Positions 7,489 to 16,141 of a DNA stretch of 64,000 bases are shown piece after piece. This DNA comes from Lachnospiraceae bacterium XBD2001. GTDB taxonomy: Bacteria; Bacillota; Clostridia; Lachnospirales; Lachnospiraceae. The stretch's first letter is position 1, and every line of letters starts with the position of its first letter. The notes beneath the pieces were generated by a model. It was not told the origin of the DNA. It did not search any database and saw only the letters and a program-made list of their open reading frames with translations. The stretch spans positions 1-64,000 of the forward strand of contig FPAN01000002.1 in NCBI GenBank assembly GCA_900116395.1, in the 5' to 3' direction. The translations under genes were made by a program, and so were the position numbers.

Positions 7489-8121
7489 ATGAGTATGATG
7501 TCAGAAGCGCCTATTTGGCAGTTTATCAACGAGTTATCTTCGGATGCACCAATTCCCGGAGGCGGAGGCGCCAGCGGATTGGTAGCAGCTTGTGGAATGG
7601 CACTTGGCAATATGGTATTGAGCTTGACCACTGGGAAGAAGAAATTCGAACAATATCAGGACGAAATTGATGACCTGATTGAGAAGGGCAATAACTTAAC
7701 GGATGCGCTGTTGCGTGGCATGGATGCAGATGCTGCTGCGTTTATTCCATTGACCATGGCTTATCGCATGCCAAAAGAAACCGAAGAGGAACAGGCGAAG
7801 CGTGATGCAGTCATGGAAGAAGCGCTGGTAACCGCCAGTGAAGCACCCCTTCATATGATGGCCAATATTATGGAAGCCATGCACTTGATTCATCGCATTG
7901 CGGAGATTGGAAGCCGTATGGCCATCTCGGATGCAGGTGTTGGCATTCAGTGCTGTATGGCGGCAATGCACGGTGCATCACTGAATGTGTTTATCAATAC
8001 CAAGTCCATGAAAAATCGGGAAGTGGCAGAGGATATGAATCGAAGAGCGGATGCTCTAATCAAAGAGGCGGAGCTGGTAGGAAACCGCACCTATGAATTG
8101 GTGTTGCAGGCCGTACGATAG
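7489..8121 (+). CDS. fchA: Methenyl-tetrahydrofolate cyclohydrolase / cyclodeaminase family protein
   Basis: A 210-residue all-helical protein of the FchA/FTCD family. It opens the ring of 5,10-methenyl-THF to give 10-formyl-THF (or acts as formimino-THF cyclodeaminase). The signature SSDAPIPGGGGASGLVAA is at residues 17-34, and the rest follows the family pattern to the usual length. AAAGGGG precedes ATG 7489; a second ATG three codons on is possible. FolD follows after 13 bases. Because that FolD lacks its own cyclohydrolase residues, FchA probably supplies this step. No histidine-degradation genes are nearby, so a folate role is preferred over cyclodeaminase. Confidence 0.9.
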   Translation: MSMMSEAPIWQFINELSSDAPIPGGGGASGLVAACGMALGNMVLSLTTGKKKFEQYQDEIDDLIEKGNNLTDALLRGMDADAAAFIPLTMAYRMPKETEEEQAKRDAVMEEALVTASEAPLHMMANIMEAMHLIHRIAEIGSRMAISDAGVGIQCCMAAMHGASLNVFINTKSMKNREVAEDMNRRADALIKEAELVGNRTYELVLQAVR

Positions 8122-8134
8122 GAGAATTGACAGA

Positions 8135-8968
8135 ATGGAAGTATTAAAAGGAATTGCGGTAGCAAACGCCATCAATGAGCAGATTATGGCTGAGGCGAAA
8201 GGACGGAAGCGCCCACCGCACCTGGCCATAGTTCGCGTAGGAGAACGGGGCGATGATGTGGCGTACGAGCGTGGCGCCACCAAGAAAATGGAGAAGGTGG
8301 GATTCGATTGTACCCACTACACCTATCCGGAAGATATTACCAATGAGGAGTTTATCCGGGAGTTTTCCCAAATCAATGCGAATCCACAGATTGACGGAAT
8401 CCTTCTGCTTCGTCCATTGCCTAAGCATTTAGATGAGAAGCAACTGACGGAGATGATTGATCCGAAGAAGGACATTGACGGAATATCACCGATGAATATG
8501 GCGAAGGTCTATGCCGGGGATGCAAGCGGATTTGCTCCGTGTACGGCAGAGGCGGTGGTAGAGATGCTGGATTTCGCAGGTATCGATTGCACCGGCAAGA
8601 AGGTTACCGTGGTAGGCCGAAGCCTTGTGATTGGTAAGCCTGTGACCATGCTTCTTATGAAGAAAAATGCCACAGTGACGGTATGCCATACAAGAACGAA
8701 GGATATGAAGGCGGAGTGCCGGGCTGCAGACATTGTAGTAGCAGCAGCCGGCGTTGCAAAAATGCTGGATGCCTCCTATCTGTCTGAGGGAGCAGTGGTC
8801 ATCGACGTAGGAATCAACGTGGATGCTGACGGAAACCTCTGCGGCGATGTGAATTTCGATTCAGCTTCTGAAAAAGTATCCATGATTACGCCGGTTCCGG
8901 GCGGTGTCGGTTCCGTAACCACCTCCGTCTTGGCGAAGCATCTGTTGCAGGCAGCGAAGCAGGCTTAG
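8135..8968 (+). CDS. folD: Methylene-tetrahydrofolate dehydrogenase FolD, cyclohydrolase residues lost
   Basis: A 277-residue FolD-family protein. It oxidises 5,10-methylene-THF to methenyl-THF with NAD(P)+. Conserved parts: DGILLLRPLP (87-96), KDIDG, the Rossmann segment VVGRSLVIGKPV, and ITPVPGGVGSVT near the end. In gapless alignment with E. coli FolD, the active-site Tyr is kept (Tyr44) but the catalytic Lys four residues later is Ala48, and the Gln of the ILVQLPLP motif is Leu92. Both residues serve the cyclohydrolase reaction. It therefore probably works only as a dehydrogenase with the FchA encoded 13 bases upstream. GGAG at 8121-8124 supports ATG 8135 rather than an earlier in-frame ATG at 8093 inside fchA. 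Confidence 0.93.
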   Translation: MEVLKGIAVANAINEQIMAEAKGRKRPPHLAIVRVGERGDDVAYERGATKKMEKVGFDCTHYTYPEDITNEEFIREFSQINANPQIDGILLLRPLPKHLDEKQLTEMIDPKKDIDGISPMNMAKVYAGDASGFAPCTAEAVVEMLDFAGIDCTGKKVTVVGRSLVIGKPVTMLLMKKNATVTVCHTRTKDMKAECRAADIVVAAAGVAKMLDASYLSEGAVVIDVGINVDADGNLCGDVNFDSASEKVSMITPVPGGVGSVTTSVLAKHLLQAAKQA

Positions 8969-9041
8969 CAACAGAAAAATGAAATAGTGGAAGAACTCTG
9001 ACTTTTTCGATATAATAGAACCACTACGAGGGGTGAGTTAG

Positions 9042-9926
9042 ATGAGTCAGAGAATATCCAAGAACCAGATTTGCAAATATCATGCTTTTTTACATGAAGT
9101 CACCAGAGACCGTGACAACATGTTCTATTGTCGCGCGATGAACGCAGTGACGGATATTGATTATTATTGTTGTAAAGAATGCCCTTTGGCGAGAGAGATG
9201 TACCAGGACGAGAGTGGTGTGCTACACCCGACGTGCTGGTACTTTGATTTTTCGGCGGGATATACCAACACCTTGTCACCGGTAGAGCAGAAGACCCGCA
9301 TGAATGCTTTGATTCAGGCCGGTTATGCGGGAGAATTTCCGGAATACCTGGAGGAGAGTAACAAGGAACAGGCGGTGGTAGAGCGTGCCATTCGCTATGC
9401 AGCGGAAGCCCATCACGGATCCTTCCGGAAGGGGAATCACCTACCGTATATCATTCATCCCATGGAATGCATGATGCTAACGGCCAAGATGACCGATGAC
9501 GTGGACGTGATTGCGGCAGCGGCACTTCACGATGTGGTGGAGGATACACCTCGTTCACTTATGGATTTGGAGCAGGAGTTTGGCAGCCGGATTGCGGGAC
9601 TTGTGGCTATGGAATCGGAGGACAAGAGGGCCGGACAGGACAAGGGCACCACGTGGAAGATTCGAAAGCAAGAGAACTTAAGCCGAGAGAAGAACGCTTC
9701 CCTCGAGGCGAAGATGATTATGCTGGCAGACAAGGTATCGAATATGCGGGCCACCTATCGGGATTATCAGGTGAGCGGTTCCGATATCTGGGCGAAGTTC
9801 AACATGAAGGAACCGGCAGAGCAGGAATGGTACTATCGCAGTGTGGCAGAGGTATTAAGTGACTTGTCGGAATTCGAATTATATGGTGAGTATCTTCGAA
9901 TATTGGATGAAGTTTTTGCCAAGTAA
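9042..9926 (+). CDS. SpoT/MESH1-like HD hydrolase with N-terminal cysteine cluster
   Basis: A 294-residue protein in two parts. Residues 1-75 carry six cysteines (near 11, 30, 43, 44, 47 and 66, including YYCCKECP) that could bind zinc or an iron-sulfur cluster. Residues 110-294 are an HD hydrolase domain like the (p)ppGpp hydrolase of SpoT: RKGNHLPYIIHP, AALHDVVEDTP with the HD pair, and KMIMLADKVSNMRA. There is no synthetase domain, TGS or ACT. The likely role is removal of (p)ppGpp or a related nucleotide, perhaps sensed through the cysteine domain; the second part of that is inference. GGGGTGAG precedes ATG 9042, and TATAAT at 9011-9016 is a possible -10. Confidence 0.82.
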   Translation: MSQRISKNQICKYHAFLHEVTRDRDNMFYCRAMNAVTDIDYYCCKECPLAREMYQDESGVLHPTCWYFDFSAGYTNTLSPVEQKTRMNALIQAGYAGEFPEYLEESNKEQAVVERAIRYAAEAHHGSFRKGNHLPYIIHPMECMMLTAKMTDDVDVIAAAALHDVVEDTPRSLMDLEQEFGSRIAGLVAMESEDKRAGQDKGTTWKIRKQENLSREKNASLEAKMIMLADKVSNMRATYRDYQVSGSDIWAKFNMKEPAEQEWYYRSVAEVLSDLSEFELYGEYLRILDEVFAK

Positions 9927-10021
9927 CAAATTAACAGATAATTATAGACTTTTTCTGAAAAAAAGATTAAAATACTATTGCAATATTATGTCGTTTTTTA
10001 TGACGAAAGAAGGGAATGCAA

Positions 10022-10723
10022 ATGGCAGATATGAATTTTAAAATCGCATCCAATGCGCCAAGTGCCGTAACTACCGTTGCATCTCCGAAAGTGGAAACTT
10101 CTTCCGTCTCGAAGCGCACCGCGACCAAAGCACCTACCGATGAACAGGTGACCAAGCAGGAACGAGTACAGGAAGATAATATCGAACGTGATATTGTTGC
10201 TGTTTCCAAGGATGGAGATACAGTTGCAGTCAGCAAGGATAGCGTGGCAGATGCAAAAGAAATCAAAACAGAAGATGACCGTGAGAATGTAGCTTACGAG
10301 GAAACGGAGCCGATGGAACAGATTGAAGCTCCGGAATTACATCCAATCGAAGCACCGAAGATTGACGAGACCATTGACAGCTATAAGGGTGTTTCCGATG
10401 AACGGATGGAGCAAATGCTTGCAGAGGGTGAGATTTCTCAATATGATTATAATATTGAGATGGAAGCCAGAGAAGCAGAACGCAAAGAAGCTGCACAGGA
10501 AGAGGCTGAGAACCAGCGTATGGCAGCGACCGAGCGCTTGGAGCTTGCCCATGTGGAAGAAGAGCGCATGATGGTGAAGAATATTTCCCTGGATGACGGG
10601 AATGATCGATTCTCACCGGAGGTTCGTGCGGAAGCTTTGGAGAATCTCCAGGATCCACGTGCAGCGGAGCTAAGACGTGCAGAGGAAGATGCCAAGATGG
10701 CTGATTATCAGTTGGTAATTTAA
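10022..10723 (+). CDS. Unknown low-complexity, charged coiled-coil protein
   Basis: I do not recognise this 233-residue protein. Residues 1-120 are rich in Thr, Ser, Val, Glu and Lys and look disordered, with a repeated phrase (VAVSKDGD and VAVSKDS near 60-74). Residues 120-215 are Glu/Ala/Arg-rich and likely a long helix or coiled coil (EARE, EAAQEEAE, ATERLELAHVEEE). There is no signal peptide or membrane segment. AAGGG upstream favours the second of two ATG codons (10022 rather than 10016). It stands alone, ended by two terminators in a row. Confidence 0.75.
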   Translation: MADMNFKIASNAPSAVTTVASPKVETSSVSKRTATKAPTDEQVTKQERVQEDNIERDIVAVSKDGDTVAVSKDSVADAKEIKTEDDRENVAYEETEPMEQIEAPELHPIEAPKIDETIDSYKGVSDERMEQMLAEGEISQYDYNIEMEAREAERKEAAQEEAENQRMAATERLELAHVEEERMMVKNISLDDGNDRFSPEVRAEALENLQDPRAAELRRAEEDAKMADYQLVI

Positions 10724-10737
10724 GAAAAATGTAGGAA

Positions 10738-10767
10738 GACGCCTTCAAATGGAAGGCGTTTTCTTTT
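10738..10767 (+). terminator. First terminator after the coiled-coil gene
   Basis: ACGCCTT (10739-10745) pairs with AAGGCGT (10753-10759), followed by TTTCTTTTT. Confidence 0.82.
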
Positions 10768-10781
10768 TGCCATAAAAAGAG

Positions 10782-10811
10782 AAAAGACCGAAGTAATCTT
10801 CGGTCTTTTGA
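10782..10811 (+). terminator. Second tandem terminator
   Basis: A perfect 12-base stem, AAAAGACCGAAG with CTTCGGTCTTTT around TAAT. Its A and T ends allow it to work on either strand. The 10812-10960 stretch after it holds no gene. Confidence 0.8.
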
Positions 10812-10960
10812 GGGGAGTATAAATAATTAATAAGGGGATAAGAGGTTCGTTCCTCTTACTGAACGCATCATATCATCACTTTAAGATGCTGACAATAGGT
10901 TTGGTGAAGATTTAATAAATTGTTTATAATTGGTTTATTTTTGGTTTATTTTCTCCTTGA

Positions 10961-10989
10961 TTGACACCGGGAATGGATACCGATAAGAT
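10961..10989 (+). promoter_or_regulatory. Promoter of the rRNA methyltransferase operon
   Basis: TTGACA (10961-10966), a 17-base spacer, then TAAGAT (10984-10989), 33 bases before the start codon at 11022. This is a clear sigma-A type promoter and likely drives the tightly packed genes 11022-16017. Confidence 0.75.
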
Positions 10990-11021
10990 AAGGGGAGAAT
11001 GTAGAGAATAAAGGATTTTAT

Positions 11022-12167
11022 ATGAAAGAATACAAGATTGTAGCACCTTGCCACTTCGGTATGGAAGCAGTTTTAAAAAGAGAAATTCAGAATTTGGGAT
11101 ACGAGATTACAGAGGTATCCGATGGACGTGTCATCTATTCCGGCGATGCCAAGGCGGTAGTGGATGGCAATATCTATTTGCGTACCGCGGAGCGTATTCT
11201 CGTGTTGGTGGGAAGCTTCCGTGCAACCACCTTCGAAGAGCTGTTCCAGGGAATTCGTGCGCTTCCATGGGAGGAATACATTCCTGAGGATGGTAAGTTC
11301 TGGGTTACCAAGGCCAATAGCATTAACAGTAAGCTTTTTTCTGCACCGGACATCCAGTCCATCGCCAAGAAGGCCATGGTGGAGCGCATGAAGCAGAAGT
11401 ATCACCTGGATTGGTTCCCGGAGGATGGTGCGGACTATCCGGTCCGTATCTTCATTCACAAGGACCAGGTTATGGTTACCTTAGATTCCACCGGAGTTCC
11501 GTTGCATAAGCGCGGATATCGTACCTTAACCTCCAAGGCTCCTATTGCGGAGACCATGGCGGCTGCACTGATCATGCTGACCCCGTGGAGAGGGGACCGC
11601 ATTCTTATGGATCCGTTCTGCGGCAGTGGTACCTTCTTAATAGAAGCAGCGATGATGGCAGCCAATATTGCACCGGGTCTGAACCGTGAATTTACGGCAG
11701 AGGATTGGCCGGAGAACTTCCCGTTGGATCTATGGAATCGGGTACGAAAAGAGGCTCGCGGGAAGATCAATATGGATGTGGAGACCAACCTGCAGGGATT
11801 TGATATTGATAGTCGCATGGTGGAAATTGCCAGAGAGAATGCCAAGCGTGCCGGCGTGGATTCTTTGATTCATTTTCAGCGCAGAGCGGTAAAAGATACG
11901 GCACACCCGAAGAAATATGGATTTATTATTACCAATCCGCCCTATGGTGAGCGATTGGAAGATAAGGATACCTTGCCGGAGATTTATAAAGATTTGGGCG
12001 AGGCCTATGCCCGCTTAGACAGCTGGTCCATGTTTTTTATTACCAGCTATGAGGATGCACAGAAGTACATCGGACGGAAGGCGGACAAGAACCGTAAACT
12101 ATATAACGGTATGTTGAAGACCTATTTTTATCAGTATTTGGGACCGAAACCACCGAAGAAAAAGTAG
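11022..12167 (+). CDS. THUMP-domain class I rRNA (guanine-N2) methyltransferase
   Basis: A 381-residue enzyme of the RlmL/YpsC family that methylates guanine in 23S rRNA with S-adenosylmethionine. Residues 1-160 hold the ferredoxin-like and THUMP RNA-binding parts. The methyltransferase domain has LMDPFCGSGTFLIEAA (about 194-209) for cofactor binding, GFDIDSRMVEIARENA, and the catalytic NPPYGERL (about 305-312). It has the length of the single-domain YpsC type, not the double E. coli RlmL. It is the first gene after a good promoter and is followed by the C1 protease after 9 bases. Confidence 0.9.
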   Translation: MKEYKIVAPCHFGMEAVLKREIQNLGYEITEVSDGRVIYSGDAKAVVDGNIYLRTAERILVLVGSFRATTFEELFQGIRALPWEEYIPEDGKFWVTKANSINSKLFSAPDIQSIAKKAMVERMKQKYHLDWFPEDGADYPVRIFIHKDQVMVTLDSTGVPLHKRGYRTLTSKAPIAETMAAALIMLTPWRGDRILMDPFCGSGTFLIEAAMMAANIAPGLNREFTAEDWPENFPLDLWNRVRKEARGKINMDVETNLQGFDIDSRMVEIARENAKRAGVDSLIHFQRRAVKDTAHPKKYGFIITNPPYGERLEDKDTLPEIYKDLGEAYARLDSWSMFFITSYEDAQKYIGRKADKNRKLYNGMLKTYFYQYLGPKPPKKK

Positions 12168-12176
12168 GAGTAGCTT

Positions 12177-13862
12177 ATGAGATTTACCAGACGGTTGGCT
12201 TTTTATGTGATTGCATTGGCCATTTTAATCCTGGTAAAACTGAATACTTTTGGGGAAGATTACAGTTCGGTAGAGACCTTCCGCGGAGCACAGTTAGAGT
12301 CGGATGTATTCTATCCGTTGATTGCCCGCAGTATTAACGAGGGGCATTTGCTGAAGCTGTCCTTGAATGAGGAGGACTTCCCTTTTTCACCGGATGATGT
12401 GTATGTGAACGATCACTTACAGGTCATGGTATCCCCCGCTTTTTTACGGGAGCTGTTCTCTTGTAGCGCCAGAGTGTACGACGACAGCCATCTGTTCGTG
12501 GAACGGGGTGAGGAGACGGTGTCCTTCTATCTGAATCAGCAGTCTGCTATTTTCGGTGAAGAGATTGTGGAACTGACCGGGGAACCGGCCAATCGTGGAG
12601 GCGTAATCTATGTGCCCCTTGCGGATGTGTGCAAGATGTTTGATTATCATTTCCGCTGGAGCAGTAAGAACTACCAGGTGAAGATTACGGCGGAAGAAGA
12701 TGCCATGGCAGTGAACCTGCCGCGGTCTTACGATCTTCGCAAGAAGTCCAGAACTGCCTCCATTCGCAATCAGGGAAGCCAGACCACCTGTTGGGCTTTT
12801 GCATCCATTGAGGCGCTGGAGTCTTCACTTTTACCGGAGCGGAAGGTAACCTTCGACGAGAAGGATATGGTGGCGAATAAGCCGTATGCATACTCGGACC
12901 AGAACGGTGGAGATTATACCATGGCGCTGGCGTATCTATTGTCCTGGAAGGGACCGGTGGATGAGACGGGCGAAGTGGCTGCCCATGTGCAGCAGGCACG
13001 GTTTTTTAACCAGGATGATATCGATGATATCAAGTGGGCCGTCTATAAGTATGGCGGTGTTTCTACCTCGATTTATGCCAACGTGTCCGGAGCGAATCTG
13101 AAGGATTCTTCCTATTATAACGATGCGACCAACGCATACTGCTATATGGGCAGTGAATCTCCGAACCACGATGTGGTGATTATCGGATGGGACGATCGTT
13201 ACGAGGCGTCGAATTTTTCCAATTCCGTGCCGGGAGACGGTGCCTTCATCTGCCAGAACAGTTGGGGAACTTCCTTCGGTGAGGAGGGCGTTTTCTATGT
13301 GTCTTACTATGATATGAATGTGGGTGACCAGGGCGTTTCCTACATGAATCTAGAGGCCGTGAACAATTACGATGAGATATACCAGTCAGATTTGTGTGGC
13401 TGGAACGGTCAAATCGGATATAATAAAGAAGATGTGACAGCAGCCAATATTTATCGCGCACGTGGCAATGAGACCGTTATGGCAGCAGGTTTTTATGCTT
13501 TGGATAAAAACACGGATTACGAGATTTATTTCGTAAGTAACTGCGATACCGTCAGTACCTTGGCAAAGCGTGTGAAGGTTGCAGAGGGCAGTGTGAAGAA
13601 CGCCGGTTACTATACCGTCTCCTTCGATAACGGTGTGGTTGTTTCTCCGGGAGAGTTGTTTGCCATTGTGATTCACATCACCACACCGGGTGCAGATCAC
13701 CCGATGGCAATTGAATATCAGTCTGCGCGTATGGAGGCCGGTTATGTGGACCTGTCCGACGGCGTAGGCTATATCAGTCGAAATGGCTTGGATTGGGAGA
13801 ACGTCGAAGATAAGGCTAGCGGAAATCTGTGCCTGAAGGCATATACGAAACGAAACGAGTAG
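12177..13862 (+). CDS. Exported papain-family (C1) cysteine protease with stalk and lectin-like domain
   Basis: A 561-residue exported protease. Residues 5-23 are an uncleaved anchor or signal segment. Residues 40-175 resemble the copper-amine-oxidase N-terminal/stalk fold. The C1 peptidase begins near 181 (LPRSYDLR) with the oxyanion glutamine in NQGSQTTCWAFAS, nucleophile Cys205, catalytic His331 (PNHDVVIIGWDD) and Asn361 (CQNSWG). The last 190 residues match the lectin-like domain often joined to these clostridial proteases. All catalytic residues are present. It starts 9 bases after the methyltransferase and ends 7 bases before the amidase, so the neighbours point to a role at the cell surface or wall. 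Confidence 0.9.
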   Translation: MRFTRRLAFYVIALAILILVKLNTFGEDYSSVETFRGAQLESDVFYPLIARSINEGHLLKLSLNEEDFPFSPDDVYVNDHLQVMVSPAFLRELFSCSARVYDDSHLFVERGEETVSFYLNQQSAIFGEEIVELTGEPANRGGVIYVPLADVCKMFDYHFRWSSKNYQVKITAEEDAMAVNLPRSYDLRKKSRTASIRNQGSQTTCWAFASIEALESSLLPERKVTFDEKDMVANKPYAYSDQNGGDYTMALAYLLSWKGPVDETGEVAAHVQQARFFNQDDIDDIKWAVYKYGGVSTSIYANVSGANLKDSSYYNDATNAYCYMGSESPNHDVVIIGWDDRYEASNFSNSVPGDGAFICQNSWGTSFGEEGVFYVSYYDMNVGDQGVSYMNLEAVNNYDEIYQSDLCGWNGQIGYNKEDVTAANIYRARGNETVMAAGFYALDKNTDYEIYFVSNCDTVSTLAKRVKVAEGSVKNAGYYTVSFDNGVVVSPGELFAIVIHITTPGADHPMAIEYQSARMEAGYVDLSDGVGYISRNGLDWENVEDKASGNLCLKAYTKRNE

Positions 13863-13869
13863 GGCATTC

Positions 13870-14955
13870 ATGGAACGAAAAATTATTAACACGATCACCT
13901 TTGTGTCTGTGTTGTTTACAGCGCTATGTGTGATTATCTTATATTTTTTCCCTAATTTGCATGCCTCGGCCATGGAACAACGGGAGGCGATGGAGAACGG
14001 AGACAGTGTGGGCGAATCCGTGCTGGGCTTGATTCGAGCCAATACGGAGATGATCCAACAATCGCCGCTTGAGAACGGTGAGGTTCCGGTGACGCATCAT
14101 TTGCGGATGCAGATTCCGGACAATGTTAACGTGAACCAAATCACCTTTACCAACAATTACCTGTACTATACGGTAGAGATTATGGTGCCGGGACTTGGAA
14201 CCACCTATTTTTACGATTATCCCATGATTGGAAGTTGCGATCATATTGTGGATATGACTTATGGCAGCGTGAAAAATGTCGGCGTTATCGAGATTACGCT
14301 GGATAACGTATATGAACCGACGTATACCTATGATGACAAATATATGTACATCGATTTCGTGGATCCTCATGAGGTCTACGATAGAATTGTGGTTATCGAT
14401 GCGGGACATGGTGGCGTCGATAACGGTGCCAGCCACAGCGGGGTGCGAGAGAAGAATCTGAACTTAGAGATTGTCACCCGAATGAAGGAGTACTTCGATG
14501 CATGCGACGAGAATATCGGCGTATACTATACCAGATTGGATGATTCCGATATGGCCTTAGCTCAGCGTGTGGATTTGGCAAATCGCCTCAAGGCGGATTT
14601 GTTCCTAAGCGTACATATCAATTCCACCGCCAGCGGACGAACCTCCAGCATTAACGGTACGGAGGTCATGTATCGGGTTGGCGATAAGAGCGGCGCATCG
14701 AAGGCGTTTGCCCAGAACTGTTTGAACGAGATGCTTGCGGAGCTTGGCAGTAACAGCAAGGGATTGGTGGCTGGAGATGAGATTTTGATTATTCGTACTT
14801 CGAAGGTGCCGGTAGCACTTGCGGAAATCGGGTTTATCACCAATAATGAGGAACGGGAACTGATGCAGTCTTCGGACTATCAGGATAAGGCGGCGCGTGC
14901 ACTGTATCACGCGGTGCTTCAAACACTAGAGGAGCAGAGTAGCGACAATGAGTAA
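13870..14955 (+). CDS. N-acetylmuramoyl-L-alanine amidase (Amidase_3)
   Basis: A 361-residue peptidoglycan amidase that cuts between N-acetylmuramic acid and the peptide stem. The signal or anchor segment is near residues 8-27, an AMIN-like beta domain spans about 70-165, and the zinc amidase domain runs from 175. Zinc ligands are in VIDAGHGGVD, LNLEIV and LSVHINST; the catalytic glutamate is in ALAEIGFITNNEE. It overlaps rdgB by 8 bases. GGGC before ATG 13870 is a weak ribosome site, which fits coupling to the upstream protease gene. Confidence 0.92.
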   Translation: MERKIINTITFVSVLFTALCVIILYFFPNLHASAMEQREAMENGDSVGESVLGLIRANTEMIQQSPLENGEVPVTHHLRMQIPDNVNVNQITFTNNYLYYTVEIMVPGLGTTYFYDYPMIGSCDHIVDMTYGSVKNVGVIEITLDNVYEPTYTYDDKYMYIDFVDPHEVYDRIVVIDAGHGGVDNGASHSGVREKNLNLEIVTRMKEYFDACDENIGVYYTRLDDSDMALAQRVDLANRLKADLFLSVHINSTASGRTSSINGTEVMYRVGDKSGASKAFAQNCLNEMLAELGSNSKGLVAGDEILIIRTSKVPVALAEIGFITNNEERELMQSSDYQDKAARALYHAVLQTLEEQSSDNE

Positions 14956-15547
14956 GACAGTTGTTTTTGCAACAGGCAACCAGAATAAAGTTCGGGAGGT
15001 TCGCCAGATTTTAGACGGACTGGACGTGGAAGTACGAACCATGAAAGAGATGGGCATCGCATCGGAACCGGAAGAGACCGGAGAGACCTTCGAAGAGAAT
15101 GCCATGATTAAGGCAGCGGCCATTGCGGATGCGGTACAGGATGCTATTGTGTTGGCGGATGATTCCGGATTGGAAATCGATTATTTGAACGGAGAACCTG
15201 GCATCTATTCGGCTCGCTACCTTGGGGAGGACACCTCCTATGAGGTAAAAAATGCCAAGCTCATTGAACGATTGGAAGGCGTGCCGAAGGAAGAGCGCAC
15301 CGCTCGATTTGTTTGTGCGATTGCCTGCATTTTGCCGGACGGAAGCCGTTTTACCACCAGAGGAACCATCGAAGGCTATATCGGATGGGAACCGGCAGGC
15401 GAGAATGGATTCGGATACGATCCGATTTTTTATGTAGACGAGTACGGATGCTCGACGGCCCAGATGACGCCGGAACAGAAAAATGCAATCAGTCATCGAG
15501 GAAATGCACTGCGTGCACTTAGATTGGAATTAGAGAAAAGATGGTAG
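14948..15547 (+). CDS. rdgB: XTP/dITP diphosphatase
   Basis: A 199-residue HAM1/RdgB-family enzyme that removes deaminated purine triphosphates (XTP, dITP, ITP), giving the monophosphate and pyrophosphate. Family motifs: FATGNQNKVREV (8-19), ETFEENAMIKA, VLADDSGLEIDYLNGEPGI, the NGFGYDPIF loop (about 154) and the closing KNAISHRGNALR. It overlaps the amidase by 8 bases and the phosphoesterase by 7, the usual rdgB-yfcE arrangement of Firmicutes. Confidence 0.95.
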   Translation: MSKTVVFATGNQNKVREVRQILDGLDVEVRTMKEMGIASEPEETGETFEENAMIKAAAIADAVQDAIVLADDSGLEIDYLNGEPGIYSARYLGEDTSYEVKNAKLIERLEGVPKEERTARFVCAIACILPDGSRFTTRGTIEGYIGWEPAGENGFGYDPIFYVDEYGCSTAQMTPEQKNAISHRGNALRALRLELEKRW

Positions 15548-16017
15548 TTTTAGTAATTAGCGATACACACGGACATCATGAGAATCTGCAGCAGGTTCTT
15601 GGTCGGGTACAGCCCGATATGATTTATCACTTAGGAGACGTGGAAGGCTGCGATAAGTACATTGAAAAAATGGCGGGATGCCCACTCTATGTAGTTCGAG
15701 GCAACTGTGACTTTAATCCGGAGTTGCCGGATGATTTGGTGTTAGAACTTGGGAAGCATCGTATCTTCCTAACCCATGGACATCGGTATGATGTGCGATT
15801 CCATAACCAGAAGCTCATTCGCCAGGCGAAGCTTCGTGACTGTGATATGGCCTTCTACGGTCATACCCATTGTCCGGAACTGGTGTATGAAGAGGACGTT
15901 ATGGTGTTGAATCCGGGCAGCATTACACAGCCGCGCCAGGAGGGAAGACGCCCATCCTATGCGGTTCTGCAGGTGGATGATCAAGGCGAAATCACAGCAA
16001 ACATTGCGTATTTATGA
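15541..16017 (+). CDS. YfcE/MJ0936-family metallophosphodiesterase
   Basis: A 158-residue phosphodiesterase of the YfcE type. Metal motifs: SDTHGH (7-12), GDVEGCD (about 37), RGNCD (about 58), THGH (about 79) and YGHTHCPE (about 104-111). Related proteins hydrolyse bis-p-nitrophenyl phosphate in vitro; the natural substrate is unknown. It overlaps the end of rdgB by 7 bases and is the last gene of the operon that starts at 11022. No hairpin terminator was found in the 60 bases after it. Confidence 0.92.
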   Translation: MVVLVISDTHGHHENLQQVLGRVQPDMIYHLGDVEGCDKYIEKMAGCPLYVVRGNCDFNPELPDDLVLELGKHRIFLTHGHRYDVRFHNQKLIRQAKLRDCDMAFYGHTHCPELVYEEDVMVLNPGSITQPRQEGRRPSYAVLQVDDQGEITANIAYL

Positions 16018-16077
16018 GTGTCTGAATAGTTTGACAAATGGTGAAAAAATACATCTTTAATTTTTTCGAAAAAACTG

Positions 16078-16106
16078 TTGACACGGGCCGTTTTATTTAA
16101 TATAAT
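16078..16106 (+). promoter_or_regulatory. Promoter of the six-tRNA operon
   Basis: An exact consensus sigma-A promoter: TTGACA (16078-16083), 17 bases, TATAAT (16101-16106). The first tRNA begins 36 bases after the -10. A G/C-rich discriminator is not obvious. Confidence 0.92.
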
Positions 16107-16141
16107 TTGTCTTGCGTTTCGGGTTAAAGCCTTGAAAACAA

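Noticed and set aside
7392-7670. Open frame overlapping the lipoprotein and fchA
   Set aside because: It overlaps two well supported genes in another frame and is rich in residues typical of shadow frames.
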